DNA from: Cellulophaga sp. HaHa_2_95
GTDB lineage: Bacteria > Bacteroidota > Bacteroidia > Flavobacteriales > Flavobacteriaceae
Direction: 5' to 3'
NCBI RefSeq assembly: GCF_019278565.1
Contig: NZ_CP058988.1
Coordinates: 3,100,001-3,164,000, forward strand
Length of the DNA: 64,000 bases
Positions 36,276 through 44,925 of this stretch are shown one piece after another. The notes under the pieces were generated by a model that searched no databases, was not told where the DNA came from, and saw only the letters and a list, made by a program, of their open reading frames with translations. The first letter of the stretch is position 1. Every line of letters starts with the position of its first letter. The translations under genes and the position numbers were made by a program.

Positions 36276-36836
36276 GTGCAACCTAAAAAACTAGAATTGA
36301 CAGATAAAAATATTTTCGAAAAAGCAGTTAAAAAGTATGGGCAGACTTTCGAAACATATGGTTTTCCGATTTCAGAATTAAAAACTAGGTTTGAAGAAAG
36401 TACAAACCAAAAAAACTACGCAAACACAGCTGACCTTGTTTGGTCTCTATTCCAAGAATTGTTATTGAAAGCTGGACAACAGTCTAAAACTGAATATGAA
36501 TTCTACGAAGGACAATGGAAAATTTATGCCGCAATGTTGGACTTCCGAAGGAAGACGGAAAAATCAAAAGCAAATGAAATTCTACAATTACATTTAAAGG
36601 CTTATGTCCAAATGTCCAGTGCACAGAGTACGTTAAATTTGAAGTGCGAAATAATTTCTGGTGCCTGTTGTGAATATTGCAACTCTCTTAATGGACAAAA
36701 ATTTGAAATAAATGAAGTCCTTGATAAACAATTTTTGGGATCTGAAAATTGCACGAATGAAAGAGGTTGTAATTGCTGCTACTCTTTGATTCCCGAAAGA
36801 GATTCTAACGGAAAACTAATATTGAATTCAAAATAA
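36276..36836 (+). CDS. Cassette 3: Cys-rich protein, unknown
   Basis: 186 residues from a GTG that lies inside the recombination core (GTTGTGTGCA); a TTG at 36297 is the alternative start. The C-terminal part has clustered cysteines (GACCEYCNSLNGQKFE, then CTNERGCNCCYSLIP), a likely zinc site reminiscent of the C-terminal domain of phage head-morphogenesis proteins (C-x2-C-SLNG...). The function is unknown. If the GTG is used, cassette movement would leave the first codons unchanged, because the core travels with the cassette. Confidence 0.65.
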   Translation: MQPKKLELTDKNIFEKAVKKYGQTFETYGFPISELKTRFEESTNQKNYANTADLVWSLFQELLLKAGQQSKTEYEFYEGQWKIYAAMLDFRRKTEKSKANEILQLHLKAYVQMSSAQSTLNLKCEIISGACCEYCNSLNGQKFEINEVLDKQFLGSENCTNERGCNCCYSLIPERDSNGKLILNSK

Positions 36837-36840
36837 AGGC

Positions 36841-37032
36841 TGCACACAACAAACCCTATAATTAATGCGGACTTATTTCTTATTGATAAGGTCTGTGTAT
36901 ATTTATAATGTCGCTAAATCTGTTGGATTTAGCTTTGGATAAACAATAAACAAATCAAAACCAAAAGCTTTAGCTTAGCGCATAGCTAGAAATCCGTCGG
37001 ATTTCTTCGCCGCACTAATCATAGCCCAAGCG
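36841..37032 (+). repeat. attC-like site 3 (192 bp)
   Basis: It starts with TGCACACAAC (12 of 13 bases match the complement of the cassette 3 start) and ends at G|TTGTATGTC. It has the local hairpin GCTAAATC/GATTTAGC and the hairpin AGAAATCCG/CGGATTTCT near the right end. Confidence 0.8.
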
Positions 37033-37058
37033 TTGTATGTCATTAGGAAAAACAAATT

Positions 37059-37655
37059 ATGGGATTAGATTTAGCTTTATTAGCAGTACCAAAAGAAGCT
37101 GAAAATATTCTAAAAAAAGCTGAACGTAAAATAGATACGGAGTATTCCGATATAATTTTTCATCTTCCAAGAGCTTTTCAAGATGATTTTCAGGATTTTG
37201 GACATTCTGACTGGATTGAATTTAAAAATGACGCTCAAGATTTAGTGAAAAATTACCCTGAAGGAAATTTTGACTCTAAGTTCTATATTGATACAAATAG
37301 AACGTATGGAGTTCTTGATTATTTAATTGCTCAAAGAGAAAATGTAGGTATCAATGATTCGAATTCCTTTTTTTATGATGGAATTAAATTTGAAAATTGC
37401 AAATCTGGTCAAGGGTTTAGTTTAATATATTGGGATTTAAATGTTCTACAAAAGAAAAAGAAAATTTTAGATTCTTTATCATTTGAAAAACTTTATACAT
37501 TCTATGATTTTAGAAAAATGATTGATGAAGGAGTCTATAAAATTGAACAAGTGAATGAAAATATTGAAGAATTACAAAATGTATTTATTGAAGTTAAAAA
37601 GTTTTTAAAATATGCAATTGAATTAAAAGGTTATGTGTTGGTATTGAAAAGTTAA
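37059..37655 (+). CDS. Cassette 4: hypothetical protein, first of two near-identical copies
   Basis: 198 residues, soluble, starting 26 bp after the junction. MGLDLALLAVPKEAENILKKAERK begins it; the middle is acidic (YPEGNFDSKFYIDTNRTYGVLDYLIA) and the C-terminus is helical. No known family is recognised. A second copy at 45838-46434 differs at two residues only (Ile/Ser in HSDWIEF and Asp/Asn in FYIDTNR). Confidence 0.75.
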   Translation: MGLDLALLAVPKEAENILKKAERKIDTEYSDIIFHLPRAFQDDFQDFGHSDWIEFKNDAQDLVKNYPEGNFDSKFYIDTNRTYGVLDYLIAQRENVGINDSNSFFYDGIKFENCKSGQGFSLIYWDLNVLQKKKKILDSLSFEKLYTFYDFRKMIDEGVYKIEQVNENIEELQNVFIEVKKFLKYAIELKGYVLVLKS

Positions 37656-37660
37656 AACGC

Positions 37661-37850
37661 CATACAACACTATATATAGCAAATTGGGCGATTATTGCTT
37701 AATCCAAAGGTTGTTGTCTATTTGCAAAGTCGCCAAATCTTTTGATTTGGTATTAAAAGTAAAAAGTTAAAACAAAATACAAAAGATTTGGCTTGTGGCT
37801 AATCCGAAAGTAATCGCTTATTTTCTGCCCAACTTGCCATATATTTAACG
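37661..37850 (+). repeat. attC-like site 4 (190 bp)
   Basis: It starts with CATACAAC and ends at G|TTGTGCATA. The outer arms at 37673-37689 and 37827-37843 are complementary at 15 of 17 positions. An inner perfect 13-base pair, GCCAAATCTTTTG with CAAAAGATTTGGC, competes with the local hairpin CCAAATC/GATTTGG. Confidence 0.85.
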
Positions 37851-37883
37851 TTGTGCATAATGCGGAAATCGTGCTAAACATCA

Positions 37884-37987
37884 ACATTTGAACTAAAAAA
37901 GCCAACGCGCAAACAGCACATTTATTTTTTTGCCAACGCGAAAAGCCAACGCTTAAAAAAACAAAAGAGCTGTTTCTTTGCCAACGC
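37884..37987 (+). repeat. GCCAACGC octamer cluster before the metal operon
   Basis: Four copies of GCCAACGC lie at 37901, 37932, 37945 and 37980. One more lies at 43453 and a variant GCCGACGC at 43526, beyond the other end of the operon. A 14-base direct repeat (ACATTTGAACTAAA at 37884, ACATCTGAACTAAA at 43536) also brackets the operon. Together these mark a nested insertion boundary inside the cassette or leftover recombination sites. Confidence 0.55.
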
Positions 37988-38048
37988 TAAATCCGTTCTT
38001 GACAATCGGAATAAAAAACTTTGCAACACCATTGCATTGAAATTTATT

Positions 38049-38056
38049 TATCTTTG
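38049..38056 (+). promoter_or_regulatory. -7 promoter element of the metal-resistance operon
   Basis: TATCTTTG matches TAnnTTTG exactly. A TTTG at 38020-38023 could be the -33 box, with a spacer slightly longer than ideal. The first start codon is only 6 bp away, so the transcript would have almost no leader. Confidence 0.55.
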
Positions 38057-38061
38057 TGCCA

Positions 38062-38379
38062 ATGAAATTTATAACTATCATACTATCATTATTAATTCTT
38101 GGTTTGTCAATCAAACCTTGTTCTGACGGAAATAATGCCGAAGACCAGCATCAAGAAGAAATAACTGCTGAACATGATCATCAAAATGATAGTGATGATA
38201 CTTGTCCAATAACTTGTATTTGTAATTGTTGCGGAATCGCAATTACATATGAACCAATTCAAACTTTTGAATTAGGTATTAATAGTCAAATCTCTACAGA
38301 AATATTATCTGTTTATCAATCAATCTACAGATTTAATTTTCATTCCAATATCTGGCAACCGCCACAATTGATTAGCTAA
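38062..38379 (+). CDS. Small exported Cys/His-rich protein of a metal-resistance operon (DUF6660-like)
   Basis: 105 residues from the ATG at 38062. A signal peptide (MKFITIILSLLILGLSIKPCSDG) is followed by a His/Asp/Glu-rich stretch (HQEEITAEHDHQNDSDD) and a Cys cluster (CPITCICNCCG). It resembles the short DUF6660-type proteins that precede metal-related TonB receptors in Bacteroidota. It probably binds metal in the periplasm; this is an inference from composition and position. Confidence 0.65.
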   Translation: MKFITIILSLLILGLSIKPCSDGNNAEDQHQEEITAEHDHQNDSDDTCPITCICNCCGIAITYEPIQTFELGINSQISTEILSVYQSIYRFNFHSNIWQPPQLIS

Positions 38380-38430
38380 ATTATCGACCAATTGTCAAAA
38401 AAATTTAGGTAATTAATTTTTACATCTTCA

Positions 38431-40617
38431 ATGAATAAATACATATTGAGCGCAATGCTCACAATTATAACGTGCTTTTCTATAAAAGCGCAAACATCTG
38501 ATATACAAATAAAGGTAACTTCAGAATCCGAAAACGAACCGTTATTTGGAGCAACAGTATATTTTGAGGAATTAGAAAAAGGAGCAGTAACCGATTTTGA
38601 CGGAATTGCAACTTTCAACGAAATTCCGAATGGCGAACATATTATCATAGTTTCTTTTTTAGGCTTTGAAACTCTAAAAACAACTATTCAAATCCCAAGT
38701 AATTCAGACTTGATTTTCAAATTAAAAAGTGGAGGAAACGAATTGGACGAAGTTGTATTACAATCTTCAAGAAGTACAAGAACCGTAAAAAAAATTCCAA
38801 CGAGAATTGAATTTATTGGAGTTGAGGAATTGGGAGAAAAAGCAATTATGAATCCAACCAATATTTCAATGGTGCTTCGTGAAAGCACAGGAATACAAAT
38901 GCAACAAACATCTTTAAGTAGTGGAAGTACAAACATTAGAATTCAAGGTCTTGATGGTCGTTACACACAACTTTTGAGAGATGGATTTCCACTTTACGGA
39001 GGCTTTTCAAGTGGTTTGAGTATTTTACAAATTCCACCTTTAGATTTGCAACAATTTGAAATTATTAAAGGAAGTTCATCTACACTTTATGGTGGTGGAG
39101 CAATTGCAGGTTTAATAAATATGGTGTCAAAAACACCTGACGAAGAACCTGCTTTAGATATTATGCTTACACAAACACAAGCTTTAGGAAGTACTACAAA
39201 TGTATTTTACAGCAAACGGAATGAAAAGTTTGGTATTTCGCTTTACGGTTCAGGTCATTATCAAAAAGCTTATGACCCAGAAGATGATGGTTTTAGTAAT
39301 TTACCAAAAACTAAATCTATTTCATTTAATCCAAAATTCTTTTATTATCCTTCTGATAAAACTACGTTTTGGTTTGGTCTAAACGGAACTTATGACGATA
39401 GAATTGGTGGAGACATTACTAAAATAGAAAGTGGCGAAAATGGAATTCATCAATACACAGAGGAAAACATTTCAAAAAGATTGAGTAGTCAAGCAGTTTA
39501 CAAAACTCAAATAGATTCTATTAGTTCTTTAAACATTAAAAATAGTTTATCCTTTTTCGATAGAAATTTAACGATTCCCGATTTCAATTTTGATGGTAAA
39601 CAAACCAACACTTTTACGGAAATCACTTATCAAAGAGAAACATCAAGAGCAGATTGGATTTTTGGAGCAAATTTATATACTTCAAACTTTGACGAAAATG
39701 ATAATGCAACTTTACAACGTGACCAAAAAGACATCACTTACGGAATGTTTGCTAACAATATTTATGACCTTTCCGAGAATTGGATTTTAGAAACTGGATT
39801 GCGAGCAGATTACAATACTGATTTTGGTTTTTTTCCACTTCCAAAAATTTCATTGCTTTATAAAAATGATAGCGGATTTTCAAGCAGAATTGGTGGTGGT
39901 TTAGGTTACAAAATTCCAGATATTTTTACAGAAGAGGCTGAATTTATAAACTTTGAAAATGTACTTGGCATTGATAAATCTTCATTAAAGGCAGAGCGTT
40001 CTTATGGTGTAAATCTTGATTTCAACTATCAAACACGTTTATTTGAAAATATTGGCTTTTCAATTAATCAACTTTTCTATGTCACAGCAATTAACAACGG
40101 ATTGTTATTGAATAGTACAAATAATGGTTTGTTTGCATTTGAAAATGCAACTGATGAAATTTTAAGCAAAGGCGCAGAAACAAATATAAAGTTTACTTAT
40201 AAAGATTTTAGATGGTTTTTAAATTATGCACTTATAGACACTAAATTGAACTATTTGGCAGGAAATCCACAAAAACCATTAACTGCAAAACATAACGCAG
40301 GAAGTGTTTTGATGTACGAATCTGATAAATGGAGAGTTGGTTACGAAACTTTTTATACAGGAAAGCAGTTTTTATCAAATGGAACAGAAACAACAGATTT
40401 TATAACAATGGGATTATTGTTAATGCGAAACTTTAAATTTGGTAGTGCTTTTGTGAATTTTGAAAATTTTACAGACAGACGACAAAGCAGATTTTCGCCA
40501 TTAGTTCTGCCACCACACGAAAATCCAGAATTTCCAGAAATTTACGCACCAACAGACGGATTTATTTTTAGTGTAGGAATTATTATTAAACCATTTGGAA
40601 ACGAAGACCACGATTAA
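38431..40617 (+). CDS. TonB-dependent outer-membrane receptor, metal-linked
   Basis: 728 residues. Signal peptide (MNKYILSAMLTIITCFSIKAQ), carboxypeptidase-like domain (ENEPLFGATVYFEELEKGAVTDFDG), plug (IQGLDGRYTQLLRDGFPLYGG; GSSSTLYGGGAIAGLINMVSK) and a 22-strand barrel. It is smaller than SusC-type receptors and has no SusD partner. Its place between the Cys/His-rich protein and a Fur-type regulator suggests metal or metallophore uptake, or metal handling linked to the ATPase. Confidence 0.9.
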   Translation: MNKYILSAMLTIITCFSIKAQTSDIQIKVTSESENEPLFGATVYFEELEKGAVTDFDGIATFNEIPNGEHIIIVSFLGFETLKTTIQIPSNSDLIFKLKSGGNELDEVVLQSSRSTRTVKKIPTRIEFIGVEELGEKAIMNPTNISMVLRESTGIQMQQTSLSSGSTNIRIQGLDGRYTQLLRDGFPLYGGFSSGLSILQIPPLDLQQFEIIKGSSSTLYGGGAIAGLINMVSKTPDEEPALDIMLTQTQALGSTTNVFYSKRNEKFGISLYGSGHYQKAYDPEDDGFSNLPKTKSISFNPKFFYYPSDKTTFWFGLNGTYDDRIGGDITKIESGENGIHQYTEENISKRLSSQAVYKTQIDSISSLNIKNSLSFFDRNLTIPDFNFDGKQTNTFTEITYQRETSRADWIFGANLYTSNFDENDNATLQRDQKDITYGMFANNIYDLSENWILETGLRADYNTDFGFFPLPKISLLYKNDSGFSSRIGGGLGYKIPDIFTEEAEFINFENVLGIDKSSLKAERSYGVNLDFNYQTRLFENIGFSINQLFYVTAINNGLLLNSTNNGLFAFENATDEILSKGAETNIKFTYKDFRWFLNYALIDTKLNYLAGNPQKPLTAKHNAGSVLMYESDKWRVGYETFYTGKQFLSNGTETTDFITMGLLLMRNFKFGSAFVNFENFTDRRQSRFSPLVLPPHENPEFPEIYAPTDGFIFSVGIIIKPFGNEDHD

Positions 40618-40619
40618 TT

Positions 40620-41036
40620 ATGAAAACAATTGAAGAATTTTTAGAATCAAAAAATATTCGAGTAACTGCAATGCGTTTACTAATATATAAGTTCCTTGCC
40701 GAAAAACAAGTTGCAGTTACATTAAGTGATATAGAAAATGCTTTTGAGAAAGCAGATAGGACAACATTATACAGAACTATAAAAACATTTGAAGAAAAAG
40801 AAATTGTGCATCAAATAGACGATGGCACAGGAATTACGAAATATGCTTTGTGTGAAAAGGGTTGTAATTGTGAGATTGAAACCGATTTGCATTTACATTT
40901 TCATTGTAATAACTGCAACGAAACCATTTGTTTAACAGAACATAAAATCCCTCAAATAAAAGTGCCTGATGGATTTGTTTCAGAAAACGTAAACTTAGTT
41001 GTAAAAGGCATTTGCGATAAATGTAGCGGACAATAA
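40620..41036 (+). CDS. Fur family metal-dependent transcriptional regulator
   Basis: 138 residues. A winged helix (IRVTAMRLLIYKFLAEKQVAVTLSDIENAF, ADRTTLYRTIKTFEEKEIVHQI) precedes a metal-binding dimerisation domain with the His/Cys ligands HLHFHCNNCNETICL and CDKCSGQ. It starts 2 bp after the receptor stop. It likely represses or senses for this operon; whether the metal is zinc, iron or cobalt cannot be read directly. Confidence 0.9.
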   Translation: MKTIEEFLESKNIRVTAMRLLIYKFLAEKQVAVTLSDIENAFEKADRTTLYRTIKTFEEKEIVHQIDDGTGITKYALCEKGCNCEIETDLHLHFHCNNCNETICLTEHKIPQIKVPDGFVSENVNLVVKGICDKCSGQ

Positions 41037-41089
41037 ATGCACTTCCATTGCACTTACTATTTAAGTACTTTTATTCAAAATTAGATGAT

Positions 41090-41449
41090 ATGAAGTTTAA
41101 TACTAAAATACCTAAACATCTTAAACAGGCGTATAACGAAGAACTAAAACAATACAGTTTCTGTTTAGAAAATGAGCAGTTTGGAAATGCTTGGTATCAT
41201 TTAGAACGCAGTCATATCATAGGTCAATCTTACCCAATAGAACATACCTACTCACATTGGTTGATGCTAAAATTTGGGTTTCGTCAAAGAAATGTAAAAG
41301 AAGTCTTCGGTCAAATAATCAGATTACTTGTTGGTGGTTGGAAATCATTTATAAACCACGTTCCAAGAGGAAATACTGGTGGTACAAATGTGCCACCTTT
41401 ACAACGTATGCCTATTCCAAATGACATTCAAAAAATATTCAATTGTTAA
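41090..41449 (+). CDS. DUF3703 family protein
   Basis: 119 residues from the ATG at 41090. FNTKIPKHLKQAYNEELKQYSFCLENEQFGNAWYHLERSHIIGQSYPIEHTYSHWLMLKFG matches DUF3703, a His-rich helical family found in metal-resistance clusters of many bacteria. Conserved His and Glu residues could bind metal. Its stop overlaps the ATPase start by one base (TAATG). Confidence 0.8.
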   Translation: MKFNTKIPKHLKQAYNEELKQYSFCLENEQFGNAWYHLERSHIIGQSYPIEHTYSHWLMLKFGFRQRNVKEVFGQIIRLLVGGWKSFINHVPRGNTGGTNVPPLQRMPIPNDIQKIFNC

Positions 41450-43401
41450 TGAAAAAAAAGAAACTTAATTTAAAAGACCTAAATCCCAATTCTGAAAAAG
41501 AACACAGTCACGATGATGGTCATAATCACGGAAGTGAACCGAATAATTTTAAGGCATATATTCCAGCAATAATAAGTTTCATAATGCTTATTGTTGGTAT
41601 TGCTTTAGATTACTTTGATGTTGCATTTTTTAAAGATTGGATTCGCATTATTTGGTATAGCATCGCTTATTTACCAGTTGGATTTCCAGTTTTAAAAGAA
41701 GGTTGGAATAGCATAAAAAAAGGCGATGTTTTTACAGAATTCTTTTTAATGTCAATTGCCACAATTGGCGCATTCATTATTGGCGAATATCCCGAAGGTG
41801 TTGCAGTTATGTTATTTTATGCAGTTGGCGAATTGTTTCAAAATGCAGCAGTCAACAGAGCAAAATCTAACATAAAAGCGTTACTCGATGTAAGACCAAA
41901 CGAGGCTTTGGTGTATAGAAATAATGATTTTATTTCGGTTAATCCTGAAACTGTAGAAATTGGCGAAAAAGTACAAGTTCGTGTTGGCGAAAAAGTGCCA
42001 TTAGATGGTATTTTACTTTCTGATAAAGGTTCGTTTAACACAGCAGCTTTAACAGGCGAAAGCAAACCTAATACGATTGCCAAAAGTGAAAGAGTTTTTG
42101 CAGGAAGTATTAATCTCGATGGTGTGATTGAAATTGAAACCACTAAAGAATTTAAAGACAGTTCTATTGCCCGAATTCTGGATATGGTCCAAAATGCGAC
42201 AGCTCGAAAGTCGAAAACGGAATTGTTCATTAGAAAATTCGCAAGAATTTACACGCCAATCGTTGTCTTCTTGGCAATTGGAGTTACGTTTTTACCATAC
42301 TTTTTTGTAAATGATTATGTATTTAGAGATTGGTTGTATCGTGCCTTGATTTTTCTTGTGATTTCGTGTCCTTGTGCGTTGGTAATCTCAATTCCGTTAG
42401 GATATTTTGGTGGATTGGGTGCAGCTTCAAAAAATGGAATTTTATTTAAAGGTGCTTCATTTCTCGATGCAATGACCAAAATAAACACGTTGGTTATGGA
42501 CAAAACGGGAACAGTTACAAAAGGCGTTTTCAAAATAAAAGAAGTAAAAGCAATCGGTTGGAAAGAAACTGAATTTATGAAGTATTTAATGGCAATGGAA
42601 GAACAATCCACACATCCTATCGCCAAAGCTATTTTAGAATATAAAGCAGATGGCGAAGATTTTAATGCAACCGAAGTTTCAGAAATCGCTGGAAAAGGTT
42701 TGAAAGGAATCGTTAACGGAAAATCTGTTTTAGTTGGGAACAAGACTTTGATGACTGCCAATAATATTGAAGTCGCAAAAGAAACCAACTCTATTGTAGA
42801 ATCGATTGTTTTAGTTGCTATCGATAAAAAATTTGCTGGTTATGTAGTTATTGCGGATGAATTAAAGGAAGATGCAAAAGAAACAATTATTAATTTACGT
42901 AAGATAGGAATAACAACTATTATGATGCTTTCGGGCGATAAAGATTCAATTACCCAAAAGGTTGCATCCGAATTAAATATCAAACAAGCCAAAGGTGGAT
43001 TATTGCCCGAAGACAAATTGAATGAAGTTGAAATTTTAAAACAAAATCCCGAAAACAAAATTGCTTTTATTGGCGATGGAATAAATGATGCGCCAGTTTT
43101 GGCAGCAAGTGATGTTGGAATTGCAATGGGTGGATTAGGAAGTGATGTTGCGATTGAAACCGCAGATGTGATTATTCAAACTGACCAACCTTCAAAAGTG
43201 GTTCGAGCAATAAAAATAGGTCGTTCCACTCGAAAAATTGTTTGGCAGAATATTGGTTTGGCATTTGGAGTGAAAGTGATAGTATTGATTTTAGGCGCAG
43301 GCGGATTGGCGACAATGTGGGAAGCCGTATTTGCTGATGTTGGTGTGGCACTTTTAGCAATTTTAAATGCAGTTAGATTACAAAAAATGAATTGGGATTG
43401 A
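41449..43401 (+). CDS. Heavy-metal-translocating P1B-type ATPase
   Basis: 650 residues from the ATG at 41449. A His-rich N-terminus (HSHDDGHNHGSE) replaces the usual HMA domain. Transport signatures are TGESKPN, the metal-site CPC (VISCPCALVISIPLGY), the phosphorylation site MDKTGTVTKG, HP in STHPIAKAI and GDGINDAPVLAASDVGIAMG. It would export Zn/Cd/Co-like divalent ions using ATP. It ends the operon; its upstream genes supply a sensor and probable metal binders. Confidence 0.93.
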   Translation: MKKKKLNLKDLNPNSEKEHSHDDGHNHGSEPNNFKAYIPAIISFIMLIVGIALDYFDVAFFKDWIRIIWYSIAYLPVGFPVLKEGWNSIKKGDVFTEFFLMSIATIGAFIIGEYPEGVAVMLFYAVGELFQNAAVNRAKSNIKALLDVRPNEALVYRNNDFISVNPETVEIGEKVQVRVGEKVPLDGILLSDKGSFNTAALTGESKPNTIAKSERVFAGSINLDGVIEIETTKEFKDSSIARILDMVQNATARKSKTELFIRKFARIYTPIVVFLAIGVTFLPYFFVNDYVFRDWLYRALIFLVISCPCALVISIPLGYFGGLGAASKNGILFKGASFLDAMTKINTLVMDKTGTVTKGVFKIKEVKAIGWKETEFMKYLMAMEEQSTHPIAKAILEYKADGEDFNATEVSEIAGKGLKGIVNGKSVLVGNKTLMTANNIEVAKETNSIVESIVLVAIDKKFAGYVVIADELKEDAKETIINLRKIGITTIMMLSGDKDSITQKVASELNIKQAKGGLLPEDKLNEVEILKQNPENKIAFIGDGINDAPVLAASDVGIAMGGLGSDVAIETADVIIQTDQPSKVVRAIKIGRSTRKIVWQNIGLAFGVKVIVLILGAGGLATMWEAVFADVGVALLAILNAVRLQKMNWD

Positions 43402-43588
43402 GTAACATTGCGTATAAATTTGGTGCTAAATTGAAAAATCGATAACCGAAATGCCAACGCTTAAGCCATACACATTTACAGTCGCATCATCCAAGCTTCG
43501 CCAAAACTGTAAAAGAGTATGTCTTGCCGACGCTCACATCTGAACTAAACAACAAACATCGGAAAACCAAGCTGAACGTGTAAAGCAC

Positions 43589-43782
43589 TATGCACAACAA
43601 TGTATATAAAACATAGCTATTACAGGCTTTCCGAGAGGTTTTTGCTTATTTATTAAGTCCGCCAATTTTTTATTTTTGTATATTTAGAAAATTAAAGATA
43701 AATAGAAAAAATAAAAAATCGGCTCGTGTATAATCCGAAACGAAAGTGTTTTTTTACACGCTACGTTTCATATACGGAGACG
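43589..43782 (+). repeat. attC-like site 5 (194 bp)
   Basis: It starts with TATGCACAAC, matching the complement of the cassette 5 start 5.7 kb upstream, so both ends of the metal cassette are intact. The arms at 43601-43617 and 43760-43776 pair at 14 of 17 bases. The internal block reads TTATTTATTAAGTCCGCCAA. Confidence 0.85.
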
Positions 43783-43799
43783 TTGTGGTTAATTTGAAA

Positions 43800-44393
43800 A
43801 TGAAGAAACTTTTAAGATTTTTAGTAAAAACAGTAATTCTGATTTTAATACTCGGATTTTTGTTTGTGCAATATCTGAAAAGTGATTTAAACAAAACTTT
43901 TGACGAAAAACAGCTAGACGATTTGAAAACTGAAATTGGAAAAGCTGAAAGCATTCCATCTGAATTTATTGAAGTGTTTAATAAAATTAATCCGATTACG
44001 AATACAAACGGAGTTTTGTATGATGCAATAACTGAAAATCGTAATAGAGAATGTCCTTGTGTTGACCTCGCTTTAATTGCGCCTGTAAACGGAAAAAATA
44101 GATATACTGGAAATCGTTACATATTAGGCTGGAAATTGGAAAAGGAATTTACTCAAGAGCAATGTTTCAATTACTATGTTCGAAATTATGACTTTCTGTA
44201 TGACAATGACGGAATTTTTGAGGCTTCAGAATATTATTTCAACAAGCAATTATCTGAATTGGATTTTGACCAAATGGCAACTCTGACTTTAATGTTAAAA
44301 AACGCTTCCTTGTATAATCCGAAACGAAATGCAGAATTAATTAAAAAGAGAATAGCGGAAATAAAAACTAACCACAACACCGTGTATAATTAA
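43800..44393 (+). CDS. Cassette 6: single-span membrane-anchored protein, unknown
   Basis: 197 residues from the ATG at 43800, 17 bp after the junction; an upstream in-frame extension would begin before the junction. An N-terminal membrane span (LLRFLVKTVILILILGFLFVQYL) precedes a soluble domain with a Cys pair (NRECPCVDLALIAPVNGKNRYTGNRYILGWKLEK) and a helical end similar to muramidase-like EQCFNYY segments. The family is unknown. The last residues (NHNTVYN) are encoded by the attC-like site. Confidence 0.75.
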   Translation: MKKLLRFLVKTVILILILGFLFVQYLKSDLNKTFDEKQLDDLKTEIGKAESIPSEFIEVFNKINPITNTNGVLYDAITENRNRECPCVDLALIAPVNGKNRYTGNRYILGWKLEKEFTQEQCFNYYVRNYDFLYDNDGIFEASEYYFNKQLSELDFDQMATLTLMLKNASLYNPKRNAELIKKRIAEIKTNHNTVYN

Positions 44394-44500
44394 TTGCTTT
44401 GGTCGTTGCCTATTTGGAAAATTCCTTCGGAATTTTCTCGCGTTCGTTTTTGTTTACTAAATTAGTTGCTCAAACACGCAACTAACCATACACAAAACCG
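44369..44500 (+). repeat. attC-like site 6 (132 bp, short class)
   Basis: It starts with TAACCACAAC, the complement of the cassette 6 start, and ends at G|TTATATGCA. GTGTAT and ATACAC form the outer pair, and GAAAATTCC/GGAATTTTC an inner hairpin. The next cassette, starting at 44501, is cut off after 13 bp by the IS3-family element. Confidence 0.75.
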
Positions 44501-44529
44501 TTATATGCAACTTTGACCCGTCCTGAAAT

Positions 44530-44925
44530 ATGTATACAAAACACTTCAAGTATATGTATAAAAATGATGGATATGTAAAACGCTATAGTGAGAGCTTTAA
44601 GCTTAAAGTCTTGGCAGAACTTACCAAAGGAAACCATTCCAAAAGACAAATTGCATTAACTTACGGTATACAATCCAGTACTATAAATGTATGGATCAAA
44701 AAGTATGATCGTAAAGATTTAATGAACACCCGTGTAACCGTGCAAACAGACGACGAACTTTCCCGTATCAAAGCCCTTCAAAAAGAGCTGAAACAACTTA
44801 AGGACCTTCTTATTAAAAAGGACCTAGACAAACTGGTGACCGACAGCTATCTTGAGGTAGCCGCCGAAAACCTGGGCTATAGAGATGTTGAAGAATTAAA
44901 AAAAAACTTAAACATAAAGCCTTGA
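44530..44925 (+). CDS. IS3-family transposase OrfA (helix-turn-helix)
   Basis: 131 residues; an in-frame Met at 44554 is an alternative start. An HTH_Tnp_1-like N-terminus (RYSESFKLKVLAELTKGNHSKRQIALTYGIQSSTINVWIKKYDR) is followed by a leucine-rich coiled coil (ALQKELKQLKDLLIKKDLDKL). It binds the terminal repeats. Its stop overlaps the orfB start (TGATG), allowing coupled translation. Confidence 0.88.
   Translation: MYTKHFKYMYKNDGYVKRYSESFKLKVLAELTKGNHSKRQIALTYGIQSSTINVWIKKYDRKDLMNTRVTVQTDDELSRIKALQKELKQLKDLLIKKDLDKLVTDSYLEVAAENLGYRDVEELKKNLNIKP

Larger units (their letters stand above)
37041..37850 (+). repeat. Duplicated cassette, copy A (810 bp)
   Basis: This stretch recurs at 45820-46629 with two base differences seen by eye. 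It covers the gene and its whole attC-like site. The identity ends at the G|TTGT junction on the right; on the left, copy B is cut 8 bases into the cassette by the IS3-family element. Confidence 0.9.

Noticed and set aside
43176..43457. Reverse-strand frame opposite the P-type ATPase
   Set aside because: It is a shadow frame with composition mirroring the ATPase gene and no family resemblance; several similar shadows over other genes were ignored for the same reason.
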